From: UBA1724 sp051884615
GTDB lineage: Bacteria; Verrucomicrobiota; Lentisphaeria; Oligosphaerales; Oligosphaeraceae
Reading direction: 5' to 3'
Length of the DNA stretch: 39,349 bases
NCBI GenBank assembly: GCA_051884615.1
Contig: JBJEVT010000032.1
Coordinates: 1 to 39,349 of the forward strand
Shown: positions 6,977 through 15,291 of the stretch, piece by piece
How positions within the stretch are numbered: position 1 is the first letter of the stretch
Layout of the letters: every line of letters begins with the position of its first letter
Notes under the pieces: generated by a model
Seen by the model: only the letters and a program-made list of their open reading frames with translations
Databases searched by the model: none
Told to the model about the DNA's origin: nothing
Position numbers and translations under genes: made by a program

Positions 6977-9900
6977 ATGGGGCGTGGAATGCGTGTTCTT
7001 TGGGGTGTTGTGCTGGTGGTCTTGGGTATTTCCCTGGCGGGGAATCTGTTGTGGTTAAAAGAGGGAAGAGGGGGGAAGCCGCGGGGCGCGGAGGTCCCCG
7101 TGGCGCCGCCGGAGAGTCCGGCTCCCGTGGCGGGCCTGGAGGGGCTGCCTCCTTCCTTGGCGCAGGACCCGATGTTCGCCGATGCCTTTGAGGCCGCGGC
7201 GGCGGGGACGCCGTTGCGGATCCAGAGTGCGGAGGTGGATGAGGACTGCGGCGGAATCAGCCTGATGTTGTCCCGCTCCGTTCCGGAATTGCAGGGGGAG
7301 GATCTGGTGATTCAGCCGGGCCTGCCCGCCGCTCCGAGGGTGCTGGATTTCGGGCAAGGGCTGGTGTATGTGACGGGGCAGTTCCAGCCCAGCACGCTGT
7401 ATACCATTCAGCTGAAGGACGGGGAGGAGGAGGCGGTCGCCGTGGTGGAGACGCCCCGGCGTCCCTCCCGGGCCAGATTCCGCACCAGCGGAAGCCAGTT
7501 CCCCCTCTCCTCCCCCTTCTGGAATCTTCCCCTGACCACGGAGAATCTCCAGGGGGAACTCCTGGTGAAGGTCTATTCCCCGTATCCCAACCAGCTGCTG
7601 GCGTTCCTGGACAATCCCCGGGACACCTCCCTCTCCCGCCGCGTGGCGACCTGCCGCTTCCCCGTGGAGTCCCCGGAGAACATTCCCCAGAATCTCTCCC
7701 TGGAGCTGGAACAGGCGGGCATCCCCCGCCAGGCGGGAATCTACTATGTCACCATCCAGGATTCCCAGGGGCCGGACTATCGGAAGAACGGACGCATGGT
7801 GCTGGTCTCCGATCTGGGGGTGACGGCGACCGCCTACGGGGAGGAGATGGCCGTGGGGGTGCGCTCCCTGGTGGACGGCCGCTCGGTGCCCCAGGCACAG
7901 GTGCAGCTGTGGAGCGCCAAAAAGCAGCTCCTGGCGGAAGGAACCACCGACGACCAGGGAATCGCCCGGATCACCCTGCCGCCCATGGCGGATGAAACGG
8001 ACGCGCCCCGGCATGTCCTGGTGCGGAGCGCCGGGGATCTGGCGTACTGCGACATCTTCCAGGCGCCGGGGAAGCCGGAACCCCTGGGCTGCTTCCTCTT
8101 CGGCGACCGGGGGCTGTGCCGCCCCGGCGAGAACATTCGTTTCCACGCCCTGATGCGCCGCAAGGACGGGCGGAGCGTGGCGGGGATGCCCGTGGAGTTC
8201 ACGCTGCTGGACAACCGGGGCAAGGCCCTGGAAAGCCGGAAGGCCACGGTGGACGAGGGGGGATTCTGCCAGGCGGAGTTCTCCTTGCCCGCCCAGGTCG
8301 CCTTGGGGCAGTATGGGGTGACCCTCCATTGCCCCGGGGAGTCCGCCACGGTGCTCGCCCGGGAGAGTTTCCTGGTCAGCGAGGCCCTTCCCCAGCAGAT
8401 TCGTCTCACCCTGGAGGGACGGGACGCGGGGAAGGAGGCCACCCTGGCGCTGGGAGGACGTGCCGCTTTCTACTACGGCTCCCCCCTGAGGGACCGGGAA
8501 TGTACCCTGAATGTCCGGGGGACGGACGGCGTATTCCGTCCCCGGGGATTCGAGGAATTCTCTTTTGGCTTCCCCGGCGGGGAACACACCAAACTGCGCC
8601 TCCAGACCACCAGCCGGCTGGATGACCAGGGCGACTACGCCGTGGAGCTGCCCCTGGGGGACACGGGGAATTTCGTGGGCAATCCGGTGGAATACCAGGT
8701 GGAGGCCACCTGCTTCCCCGGCGACGGAATGCGCCCCGTCACCGCCGGCACGGTCGTTCGCCGCCACTATGCGGAATGGTATCTGGGGGGCTGGAAGGGG
8801 GACCATCCCACGGGACGCTGCGCCTTGCGCCTGGCGGCGGTGTCCCCGGAGGGAAAGGAACTCCCGATGCCCGCCGATTTGACCTGCCGCCTGTTCCGGC
8901 AGGAGTGGAACTACGTCCTGCGCTCCCAGCGGGACGGAAGCCTCTCCCGGGAATGGGAGAAGCGGGAAGCGGAGGTCCTGCGCGGGGCCGTCGCCCTGGA
9001 GGAGGGCTGGTTCCTGCTGCCGGAGAATGTCGCCCCCGGGGAATACCGCCTGGAAATCCGGGACGGACAGGGGAGGGGACGCCTCCAGATGGAGTTCTGG
9101 CATGGCGCAGGCGCGGGACGCCGCCTCCGGGACCCCCGTGCCCTGGTCTTCACCCTGGACAAGGAGAAATATCTCCCCGGAGAGACGGCCACGCTCTCCT
9201 TCCAGGCGCCTGGCGCCGGGGAGGGCATGGTGGTGGCGGGGGGCGAGGGACTCTCCTCCGCTGCCGCCTTCCCCGTGAAGCAGGGGGAGAATCTGGTCCA
9301 GGTCGCCATTCCCCCGGATGCCCTCCGGGGCACCTGGTACGCCCACGTCACGGTGGCAATCCGGGAGAATCCGGAGTCGGATCCCCGGCTTCTGGCGGGG
9401 CTGGTGGAGTTGCCCGTGAACCAGGATTCCCATCGCCTGAAGGTGCAATGGGAATCCCCGGAGCAGGCGCGCCCCGGGGAGCAGGTCACGCTGGCCGTCC
9501 ACCTTCGGGATGCCCAGGGCGGGCCGGCCTCCGGCGAGGCCGTCCTCTGGGGTGTGGAGGAGGGGGCGTTGGCTCTCACCGGATTCGTCACCCCGGATCC
9601 CTTCGCCTTCTTCCATGGACCCCAGCGGCGGGAGCCCGGCTTCTTCCATAGCTACGGCTTGCTCTATCCCATCCTCAACGCCGGCACGGAACACATCGGC
9701 GGCGGCGCCGCCCTGGCGGCCAGATTCGCCTCTTCTCTGGAGGAGGCGGCCCGCAAGGTCGCCCTGGTCTATCTGGGCACCGTCCAGGTGCCGGAGTCCG
9801 GCGATGCCAGCCTCCAGGTCACTCTCCCGGAGCATGTGGGGACTTTGCGCCTCATGGCCGTGGCCGCCGGTGAGGCGGGCGTGGGCAGGGGCGAGGCGGA

Positions 9901-11713
9901 GATGCTTCTGCGGCGGGATTTGACGCTGCAGGTGCACGGCCCCCGGGTGGTTGCTCCCGGCGACAGGCTGAACGTGGTCTTCCAGATGGAGAACCATCGT
10001 CTGCCCGCCGGGACGGGCCAGTGGAAGGTGGAGGTGGAGGGAGGAACCCTGGAAACCCCCGCCTCCGGCCAGGTCGCCATGGAGCCGGGCAAGGCGGCGC
10101 GCGCAAGTGTCGCGGCGACGGCCGGGGAGGGGGAACGCCTCCGGCTCCGGGTGACCCTTTCCCTCGGGGACGCCACGGAGGTGGGGGAATACGCCGTCGT
10201 GGTGCGTCCCGCCGTCCCCGTTCAGGATGTGGTGGAGAGCGTGAGTCTCGCCCCGGGGGAGGCCCGGGAGTTTGCGGTGGAGCGCTGGGGCGCCCTGGAG
10301 GCCGGCACCACCGCCTTGGCCATCACGGGCAGTCTGAAGTGGCTGGGCGAATATCCCTACGGCTGTCTGGAGCAGATGGTCTCCACCGCCTTCCCCCTGC
10401 TGGGCGTGGAGAAAATGGAGGCGCAGGGGCTGGTGCCCTCCTTGTATGCCCGCGCCGCCCGCCAGAAGATCCAGGGCGTGCTGCTGGATTTGGGAACCAA
10501 GCGTTGCCAGAATGGGTGGCTCTCCATGTGGTCCGGGGGAAAGCTGGTCTGGGAGGACGGCTCCCTGTATGCCTACCTCTTCCTGCTGGAAGCGGAGAAG
10601 CGGGGCTATCCCCTGGCGCGGGAGTGGCGCCGCCAGATTGTGGAAAACCTGAAGCGCACCTTGAACCAGACCGGAGGCGACCCCGGAAAACGGGCCATGG
10701 CCACCCTGGTCCTGGCGTGGGCGGAGCCCCGCAGCGTGGAGGCCTACGGGCATCTCCTGCCCGAGGAGTCCTGTGACGCCTTCGGCAAATTCCTGAAGGG
10801 GGTGGCTCTGATGAAGGGGGGGCAGGCCGCCCAGGGAAAACTCCTCCTGGACAAGGCCCTGGAGGAGACCGGAAACTGGCTGGGCAAGGGGCAGGAGGCG
10901 TACACCGGCCTGGATTCCTCCGTGCGCCGCCTGGGCATGGGCCTGTGGCTCCTGTGCCAGGTGCTGCCGGACGATGCCAGAATCCCCGCTCTGACGGAGA
11001 CGCTCCTGGCGGCGCGCAACCCGGAGGGCCACTGGGGCTCCACCCAGGAGAATGCCTGGGCGGCTCTGGGACTCTCCGCCGCCCTCCGGGGACAAGCCCA
11101 GGGAAATTTCGCCGTGGAATGGAAGGAGGTCTCGGCCGCCACGCCGGAAACCAGTCGTCTGCCCCTGTCGTTGCAGAAGGAGGGGCGGTATCTCCTGCGG
11201 AATGTGGGGGAGGTGCCTGTGCGTGTCGCCGTGCGTTCCCGGAAGGCCGCCTCCCGGGAGTCCGAGGCGGTGTCCCAGGGGCTGTCCGTCCACCGGGAAT
11301 TCCGGAATGAGAAGGGGGAGGTGGTGACCAGCTTCCGTCCCGGCCAGCGGCTCCAGGTGTGTCTGCAGGTGCGGGTGTTGAATCCGGAGGCGGGGAGCTA
11401 CGTCCTCTGCGACCTGCTGCCTGGGGCCCTGGAGATCGAGGACGAGCAGCTGCTGACCAGCAGCCGTCTCCAGGAACCCATGCCCGGCAATGGCGCCGCG
11501 GTGAAATTCCACCGGATGGAAAGGCGCTTCGACCGCTTCCTGGGATTCGGCGACAGCGCCGACGGGGACTTGGAAGCCTGCTACTGGGTCCGGGTGGTCT
11601 CCAGCGGCAGCTATGCCATGCCTCCCGTGACGGTGGAATCCATGTATCGCCCCGCCCTCCGGGCCTCGGAACCCCCCGCTTCGGCGCGCATCGTGGTGGA
11701 GGAAGCTCCCTGA
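6977..11713 (+). CDS. Bacterial alpha-2-macroglobulin (YfhM-like), thioester-containing protease inhibitor
   Basis: A large periplasmic protein thought to trap invading proteases through a reactive thioester. It has 1578 residues, close to family size. An N-terminal signal-anchor (VLWGVVLVVLGISLAGNLLW) replaces the lipobox usual in E. coli YfhM, so it is probably anchored by a transmembrane helix. A Pro/Ala/Glu-rich linker follows. Then come the MG beta-sandwich domains (for example FGDRGLCRPGENIRFHALMR, a typical MG signature) and the thioester motif GCLEQ with Cys1130 and Gln1133, inside a helical TED domain that also shows ENAWAALGLSAALRG. The C-terminal receptor-like domain has GSYVLCDLLPGALE. 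The start at 6977 follows CGGGAG; an ATG four codons later is possible. The gene sits 9 bp upstream of pbpC, the conserved arrangement in Proteobacteria and others, where the pair is thought to protect and repair the cell envelope after attack. Confidence 0.93.
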   Translation: MGRGMRVLWGVVLVVLGISLAGNLLWLKEGRGGKPRGAEVPVAPPESPAPVAGLEGLPPSLAQDPMFADAFEAAAAGTPLRIQSAEVDEDCGGISLMLSRSVPELQGEDLVIQPGLPAAPRVLDFGQGLVYVTGQFQPSTLYTIQLKDGEEEAVAVVETPRRPSRARFRTSGSQFPLSSPFWNLPLTTENLQGELLVKVYSPYPNQLLAFLDNPRDTSLSRRVATCRFPVESPENIPQNLSLELEQAGIPRQAGIYYVTIQDSQGPDYRKNGRMVLVSDLGVTATAYGEEMAVGVRSLVDGRSVPQAQVQLWSAKKQLLAEGTTDDQGIARITLPPMADETDAPRHVLVRSAGDLAYCDIFQAPGKPEPLGCFLFGDRGLCRPGENIRFHALMRRKDGRSVAGMPVEFTLLDNRGKALESRKATVDEGGFCQAEFSLPAQVALGQYGVTLHCPGESATVLARESFLVSEALPQQIRLTLEGRDAGKEATLALGGRAAFYYGSPLRDRECTLNVRGTDGVFRPRGFEEFSFGFPGGEHTKLRLQTTSRLDDQGDYAVELPLGDTGNFVGNPVEYQVEATCFPGDGMRPVTAGTVVRRHYAEWYLGGWKGDHPTGRCALRLAAVSPEGKELPMPADLTCRLFRQEWNYVLRSQRDGSLSREWEKREAEVLRGAVALEEGWFLLPENVAPGEYRLEIRDGQGRGRLQMEFWHGAGAGRRLRDPRALVFTLDKEKYLPGETATLSFQAPGAGEGMVVAGGEGLSSAAAFPVKQGENLVQVAIPPDALRGTWYAHVTVAIRENPESDPRLLAGLVELPVNQDSHRLKVQWESPEQARPGEQVTLAVHLRDAQGGPASGEAVLWGVEEGALALTGFVTPDPFAFFHGPQRREPGFFHSYGLLYPILNAGTEHIGGGAALAARFASSLEEAARKVALVYLGTVQVPESGDASLQVTLPEHVGTLRLMAVAAGEAGVGRGEAEMLLRRDLTLQVHGPRVVAPGDRLNVVFQMENHRLPAGTGQWKVEVEGGTLETPASGQVAMEPGKAARASVAATAGEGERLRLRVTLSLGDATEVGEYAVVVRPAVPVQDVVESVSLAPGEAREFAVERWGALEAGTTALAITGSLKWLGEYPYGCLEQMVSTAFPLLGVEKMEAQGLVPSLYARAARQKIQGVLLDLGTKRCQNGWLSMWSGGKLVWEDGSLYAYLFLLEAEKRGYPLAREWRRQIVENLKRTLNQTGGDPGKRAMATLVLAWAEPRSVEAYGHLLPEESCDAFGKFLKGVALMKGGQAAQGKLLLDKALEETGNWLGKGQEAYTGLDSSVRRLGMGLWLLCQVLPDDARIPALTETLLAARNPEGHWGSTQENAWAALGLSAALRGQAQGNFAVEWKEVSAATPETSRLPLSLQKEGRYLLRNVGEVPVRVAVRSRKAASRESEAVSQGLSVHREFRNEKGEVVTSFRPGQRLQVCLQVRVLNPEAGSYVLCDLLPGALEIEDEQLLTSSRLQEPMPGNGAAVKFHRMERRFDRFLGFGDSADGDLEACYWVRVVSSGSYAMPPVTVESMYRPALRASEPPASARIVVEEAP

Positions 11714-11722
11714 CCCTGGACC

Positions 11723-13879
11723 TTGGCTGACGCGCCCGCCCATGCTTCGGCGCCGGGAAAGGCCCGGCGCCTCCTCCGCTGCCTTCTGCCGGGAGTCCTG
11801 CTCCTGGCGCTGGCGGCCCGGGGCGTATTCTGCCTGGGGGTGAAGCTGACGGGGTGGCCGGAAGGGGAGGAACCCGCCCTCCCGGAACCCTCGGTGCAGT
11901 ATTGGGACGCCTCGGGACAGTTGATCCATGTGGACCGCGGCGGGGATTACCGGTGGAATTTCCCCGTTTCCTACCAGGAGATTCCCCCGGAGATGATCCG
12001 TTTTGTCCTGGCGGTGGAGGACCGCCGGTTCTGGGAGCATCATGGCTTTGACTGGCGTGCCGGGATGCGGGCGGCCTGGCAGATGCTGAAATGCGGGCGT
12101 GTGGTGTCCGGGGGCTCCACCATCACCATGCAGGTGATGACCATGCGGACGGGCCGCCGCCGCACCCTGGGCTACAAGCTGCGCCAGATTTTCCTGGCGT
12201 GCCGGTGGGAGGAAACCCACACCAAGGAGGAAATCCTGGAGGAGTACTTCAACCAGCTTCCCTATGGGGCGAAACTCCATGGGGTGGAGGCCGCCGCCCA
12301 ATACTACTTCGGACGCCACGCCGCGGAGCTGAACCGGAACGAGATGATTCTTCTGGCGGGCATCCCCCAATGCCCCAACCGCTATCGGCCCGACCGCTCC
12401 CCCGAAAAGGCCCTGCAACGCCGGGAACTGGTCCTCCATCTGCTGATGCGCCACGGAGTCCTCACGCCCGAAGAGGCGGAAAACATTCGCCGGGAACCCC
12501 TGCGCTACCGCCAGTTCTCCACCCAGCTCTGGCCACGCCTGGCAGATCCCCAATTCCTCCAAATGGCCCGGAAGGCATGCCCGGGACGCCGGGAATACCG
12601 TCTCTCCCTGGATTCCCTGCTCCAGGAACAGGTGCGGGAGGCCCTGCGGCGCCAGGTGGAACGTCTGGACGGGGTGGAGGACGGGGCGGCCATGGTGGTG
12701 GAGAACGCCACGGGGCGGGTCCGGGCTTGCGTGGGCACCCTGGATTACCGGCGTCCCCAGGACGGGGCGGTGAACGGGGCCGTCGCCTGGCGCTCTCCCG
12801 GCTCTGCCTGGAAGCCCTTTCTGTATGGGGAGGCGCTGTATGGCGGCATGCTGGTGGAGGAGACCCGCCTCCTGGACGCCCCCTTGACCCTGCCAGACTA
12901 TCGCCCCGAAAACTACGATGGTTCCTTCCGGGGGGAGGTGAGCGCCCGGGAAGCCCTTGCGGATTCCCTGAACACCCCGGCGGTGCGCCTCCTGCAACGC
13001 CTGGGCGTGGAGCGCTTCCTCCGGCTTCTATGGCGCCTGGGGATGCTCAAGACCACTCCCGCCGACCTGGGGGAGAAGGTGGGGCTCTCCCTGGCCATCG
13101 GCGGCACGGAATCCACGTTGGCCTCCCTGACCGCCGCCTACGCCCGTCTGGCCGGCGCTCCCCCCGGGCTGGTCTGGCTCCAGGAACTCCCGGAACGGCG
13201 GGAGGAGCCGGAGGAACTGTGGAACGAGGGCGCCCGGCAGATGCTCCTGGCCATGCTGCGCCGCCCCCTGCCCGGGGCGGGGGAGCTGCCCGTCGCCTGG
13301 AAGACAGGCACCTCCAACGGGAACCGGGATGCCTGGTGCTTTGCCGTGACGCCCCAGTGGACCGTGGGGGTGTGGCTGGGCAACAAGAACGGGCGTGCCT
13401 CCTCGTCCCTGGTGGGGGCCAGCGCCGCCGCCCCTGTGGCGGGCAGTCTCATCCAGGCCCTGTCCCGGGACACGCCGCCCGTCTGGCCCGCCTGCGAGGA
13501 GACTCTGTGGCAACGGCGGCCCCTGTGCGCCCGGAGCGGCCTGGTTCCGGGACCGGATTGCGGGGAGACCAGGGCAGGGTGGACCATCCAGGGAATTCCC
13601 CTGATGCGCTGCGAGAGGTGCGGACGGGAGGAGTCCCGGGAGCCCCGCCAGGTCCGCGTGCTTTCTCCCGCTCCGGGGGAATATCGCCTTGAGGGGACGG
13701 AGGAGGTCGTGTTCCTCCTGAGGACCCAGCCTCCCCTGTGCCATCTCTATGTGAACGGGGAGTATCGGGGGCGGCACGCCTCGGGGGAGGAACTGCGCCT
13801 GGGCAGGGGAAGCTATCGTCTGGTTTTGTGGGCAGGGGAGAATCTTGCGCCGGGAACCCTCTCCTTGCAGGTGCGCTGA
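11723..13879 (+). CDS. pbpC: Penicillin-binding protein 1C (bifunctional transglycosylase/transpeptidase)
   Basis: An inner-membrane peptidoglycan synthase of 718 residues. After a basic start and a membrane anchor (LLPGVLLLALAARGVFCLG) comes the GT51 transglycosylase domain with VEDRRFWEHHG (catalytic Glu99) and GGSTITMQV. The penicillin-binding transpeptidase domain follows with SAWK (Ser361, Lys364), SLN (415-417) and KTGTS (527-531). The C-terminal roughly 90 residues form the small BiPBP_C-type beta domain typical of PBP1C. The proposed start is TTG at 11723, 9 bp after the alpha-2-macroglobulin stop; it is the only start-like codon before the anchor, and its Shine-Dalgarno site is weak, so coupling to the upstream gene is likely. 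PBP1C with alpha-2-macroglobulin is a recurrent pair. E. coli PBP1C binds penicillin poorly as a transpeptidase, but all three motifs are intact here. Confidence 0.94.
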   Translation: MADAPAHASAPGKARRLLRCLLPGVLLLALAARGVFCLGVKLTGWPEGEEPALPEPSVQYWDASGQLIHVDRGGDYRWNFPVSYQEIPPEMIRFVLAVEDRRFWEHHGFDWRAGMRAAWQMLKCGRVVSGGSTITMQVMTMRTGRRRTLGYKLRQIFLACRWEETHTKEEILEEYFNQLPYGAKLHGVEAAAQYYFGRHAAELNRNEMILLAGIPQCPNRYRPDRSPEKALQRRELVLHLLMRHGVLTPEEAENIRREPLRYRQFSTQLWPRLADPQFLQMARKACPGRREYRLSLDSLLQEQVREALRRQVERLDGVEDGAAMVVENATGRVRACVGTLDYRRPQDGAVNGAVAWRSPGSAWKPFLYGEALYGGMLVEETRLLDAPLTLPDYRPENYDGSFRGEVSAREALADSLNTPAVRLLQRLGVERFLRLLWRLGMLKTTPADLGEKVGLSLAIGGTESTLASLTAAYARLAGAPPGLVWLQELPERREEPEELWNEGARQMLLAMLRRPLPGAGELPVAWKTGTSNGNRDAWCFAVTPQWTVGVWLGNKNGRASSSLVGASAAAPVAGSLIQALSRDTPPVWPACEETLWQRRPLCARSGLVPGPDCGETRAGWTIQGIPLMRCERCGREESREPRQVRVLSPAPGEYRLEGTEEVVFLLRTQPPLCHLYVNGEYRGRHASGEELRLGRGSYRLVLWAGENLAPGTLSLQVR

Positions 13880-13968
13880 AGAGGGGTGCGCCGGGGGTGT
13901 GTCGGGAGGGCGCAGGGGTTGTGTCCGTCTGTCGCGGCGCAGGCGGGCTCTGGTGGCGTGGGGGACTT

Positions 13969-13984
13969 TGGCACGCCCCCTGCT
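13969..13984 (+). promoter_or_regulatory. Sigma-54 type -24/-12 promoter upstream of hsp20 pair
   Basis: TGGCACGCCCCCTGCT matches the RpoN consensus TGGCACG-N4-TTGCW with one substitution (T to C), and the GG and GC dinucleotides are separated by exactly 10 bp. It lies in the non-coding gap after pbpC and about 107 bp before the first hsp20 start, giving a leader of roughly 95 nt. That leader contains a 7-bp stem (GCGGGAG 14011-14017, CTCCCGC 14044-14050). No enhancer-binding-protein site is identified. Confidence 0.6.
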
Positions 13985-14090
13985 TTGTTGCGTTTGTGCT
14001 TCAAGACGAGGCGGGAGCGGCCCGTGGAACCTTTGGGGGCTGTCTCCCGCAAGAACCGAGACGAGAGAACGTAACAGAGGAGAAAACGAA

Positions 14091-14495
14091 ATGAGATTGT
14101 ACTGCCCTTACCCCCCGGAATCTGTGGAAAATGATGACTTCTGGCGCATGATGCAAGATCTACTGGGGGAACTGAAGAAAGAAACTTCCCAACGGGGGAA
14201 GCGCCGGGTGAGAGGGTTCCGGAAGGACAAGGACGGAAACTTCTTCCTCCATGTGGAGGTCCCCGGGCTGAAGGCGGAAAACCTGGAGCTGGAGTTCCAG
14301 AATGGCGGCGTGAAGGTGCGGGGAAAGACCCCCGAGGCGCCGGATGCCTACCAGAACGAGATCCGGTATTTCTTCACCCTGCCGGAGGAGGCCGACGCCA
14401 CCCGGATCCAGGCGACCCTGCGGGATGGCGTCCTGACCCTGCGGGTGCCCGCCAAGGCCGATGCCGACTCCCGCAAGATCACCATCGACGAATAG
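14091..14495 (+). CDS. Hsp20/alpha-crystallin small heat-shock protein (first copy)
   Basis: An ATP-independent holdase of 134 residues. The short N-terminal arm contains YPPESVENDDFWRMMQDLL. The alpha-crystallin domain then runs from about residue 40 (VRGFRKDKDGNFFLHVEVPGL, AENLELEF, GVKVRGK) to the closing strands (GVLTLRVPAK). The tail ends in KITIDE; the I-x-I of ITI is the family-type assembly motif, here shortened. The ATG at 14091 has a good Shine-Dalgarno site (AGAGGAG at 14076-14082); the frame is open further upstream but without homology. The gene probably forms an operon with the second hsp20, 63 bp downstream, transcribed from the sigma-54-like promoter at 13969. Confidence 0.93.
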   Translation: MRLYCPYPPESVENDDFWRMMQDLLGELKKETSQRGKRRVRGFRKDKDGNFFLHVEVPGLKAENLELEFQNGGVKVRGKTPEAPDAYQNEIRYFFTLPEEADATRIQATLRDGVLTLRVPAKADADSRKITIDE

Positions 14496-14558
14496 ACCGA
14501 ACGCCGCAAACGACACACACGAACTTGGCCCTGCCTGGGCCGCAAAGGAGGTAACACA

Positions 14559-14996
14559 ATGAACGAAATCAAAGTGAACCATGGGAATCAGGGAAAGCAG
14601 GACTGCCGCTGCGAAAGAAGCTTCGCCTTCGACCCCTTCGCCGAAATCTTCGGACTGCCGGTGATGCCCTTCTTCGCCGGGCGCGGCGAGATGGCTCCCC
14701 GGAGGGTGGAGGGATTCCAGAAGACCAAGGACGGCTCCTACATTCTCCATGCGGAAGTCACCGGCATGAAGGCGGAAAACCTGGATGTGGAATTCCGGAA
14801 TGGCGGCATTTCCGTCAAGGGCAAGACCGCTGGCGAGGAGGATGGCGAGTCCTACTCCAACGAGGTGGAGTATTTCTTCAGCCTGCCGGAGGATGCGGAT
14901 CCCGAGAAGATCCAGGCGAATCTGGCGGATGGCGTGCTGACCTTCCGTGCCGCCGCTAAAGCGGAGAATGCCCCGCGGAAGATCACCATCGGCTGA
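14559..14996 (+). CDS. Hsp20/alpha-crystallin small heat-shock protein (second copy)
   Basis: A 145-residue paralogue of the preceding gene, with a longer N-terminal arm (CRCERSFAFDPFAEIFGLP) that contains two Cys. The alpha-crystallin domain spans about residues 50-135 (VEGFQKTKDGSYILHAEV, AENLDVEFRNGGISVKGK, DGVLTFRAAAK) and a short KITIG tail follows. The two proteins align across the whole core, which points to local duplication; they may form hetero-oligomers as IbpA and IbpB do in E. coli (inference). The start is fixed by a strong AAAGGAGGT at 14544-14552. A GGCCC/GGGCC 5-bp hairpin sits just upstream of that site. A strong terminator follows 49 bp after the stop. Confidence 0.93.
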   Translation: MNEIKVNHGNQGKQDCRCERSFAFDPFAEIFGLPVMPFFAGRGEMAPRRVEGFQKTKDGSYILHAEVTGMKAENLDVEFRNGGISVKGKTAGEEDGESYSNEVEYFFSLPEDADPEKIQANLADGVLTFRAAAKAENAPRKITIG

Positions 14997-15044
14997 TTCC
15001 TGACGGCCCCCGCCCTCCCCAGGGCGTGATGGCCACCGCCCCAC

Positions 15045-15088
15045 GGGCGGGAGACGATGTCCCCGGACGTCGCCTCCCGCCCTTTTTT
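15045..15088 (+). terminator. Strong intrinsic terminator after hsp20 pair
   Basis: A perfect 9-bp outer stem (GGGCGGGAG at 15045-15053, CTCCCGCCC at 15074-15082) encloses a further partly paired inner hairpin (GTCC/GGAC) and is followed immediately by six T (15083-15088). This is the clearest terminator in the window. Confidence 0.85.
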
Positions 15089-15161
15089 GTGCCCGGGCTC
15101 CGGGTGGGGGAGCGAGGCAGAATCCAGGGAAAAAACACAGGCGAAGGGGCGGGGGACAGAT

Positions 15162-15168
15162 TACATTA
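15162..15168 (+). promoter_or_regulatory. Candidate -10 element (TACATTA) for the acyl-CoA dehydrogenase gene
   Basis: TACATTA stands out in GC-rich non-coding DNA, about 125 bp before the gene and just after the hsp20 terminator, where a new promoter is expected. The same heptamer occurs upstream of feoA and of the GH106-like gene. No clear -35 hexamer is seen. Confidence 0.3.
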
Positions 15169-15291
15169 TTCCTCCACTGTCGGGAGCCCGGGAGCCCAGG
15201 CGGGAAATTCCCCGCGCCGCCTCCAGTCTCCCCCTCCACGCCCCCTTTCTTCTCCGGCTCCGGCCCATCCCCCTCCGAACCCCCTCTGGAC

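Noticed and set aside
7055..12997. A 1980-codon open frame on the minus strand across the alpha-2-macroglobulin and pbpC genes
   Set aside because: It is antisense to two genes with clear motifs and has repetitive Gly/Pro/His/Arg-rich composition. Such frames arise from strong GC third-position bias, which removes stop codons from the antisense frame.
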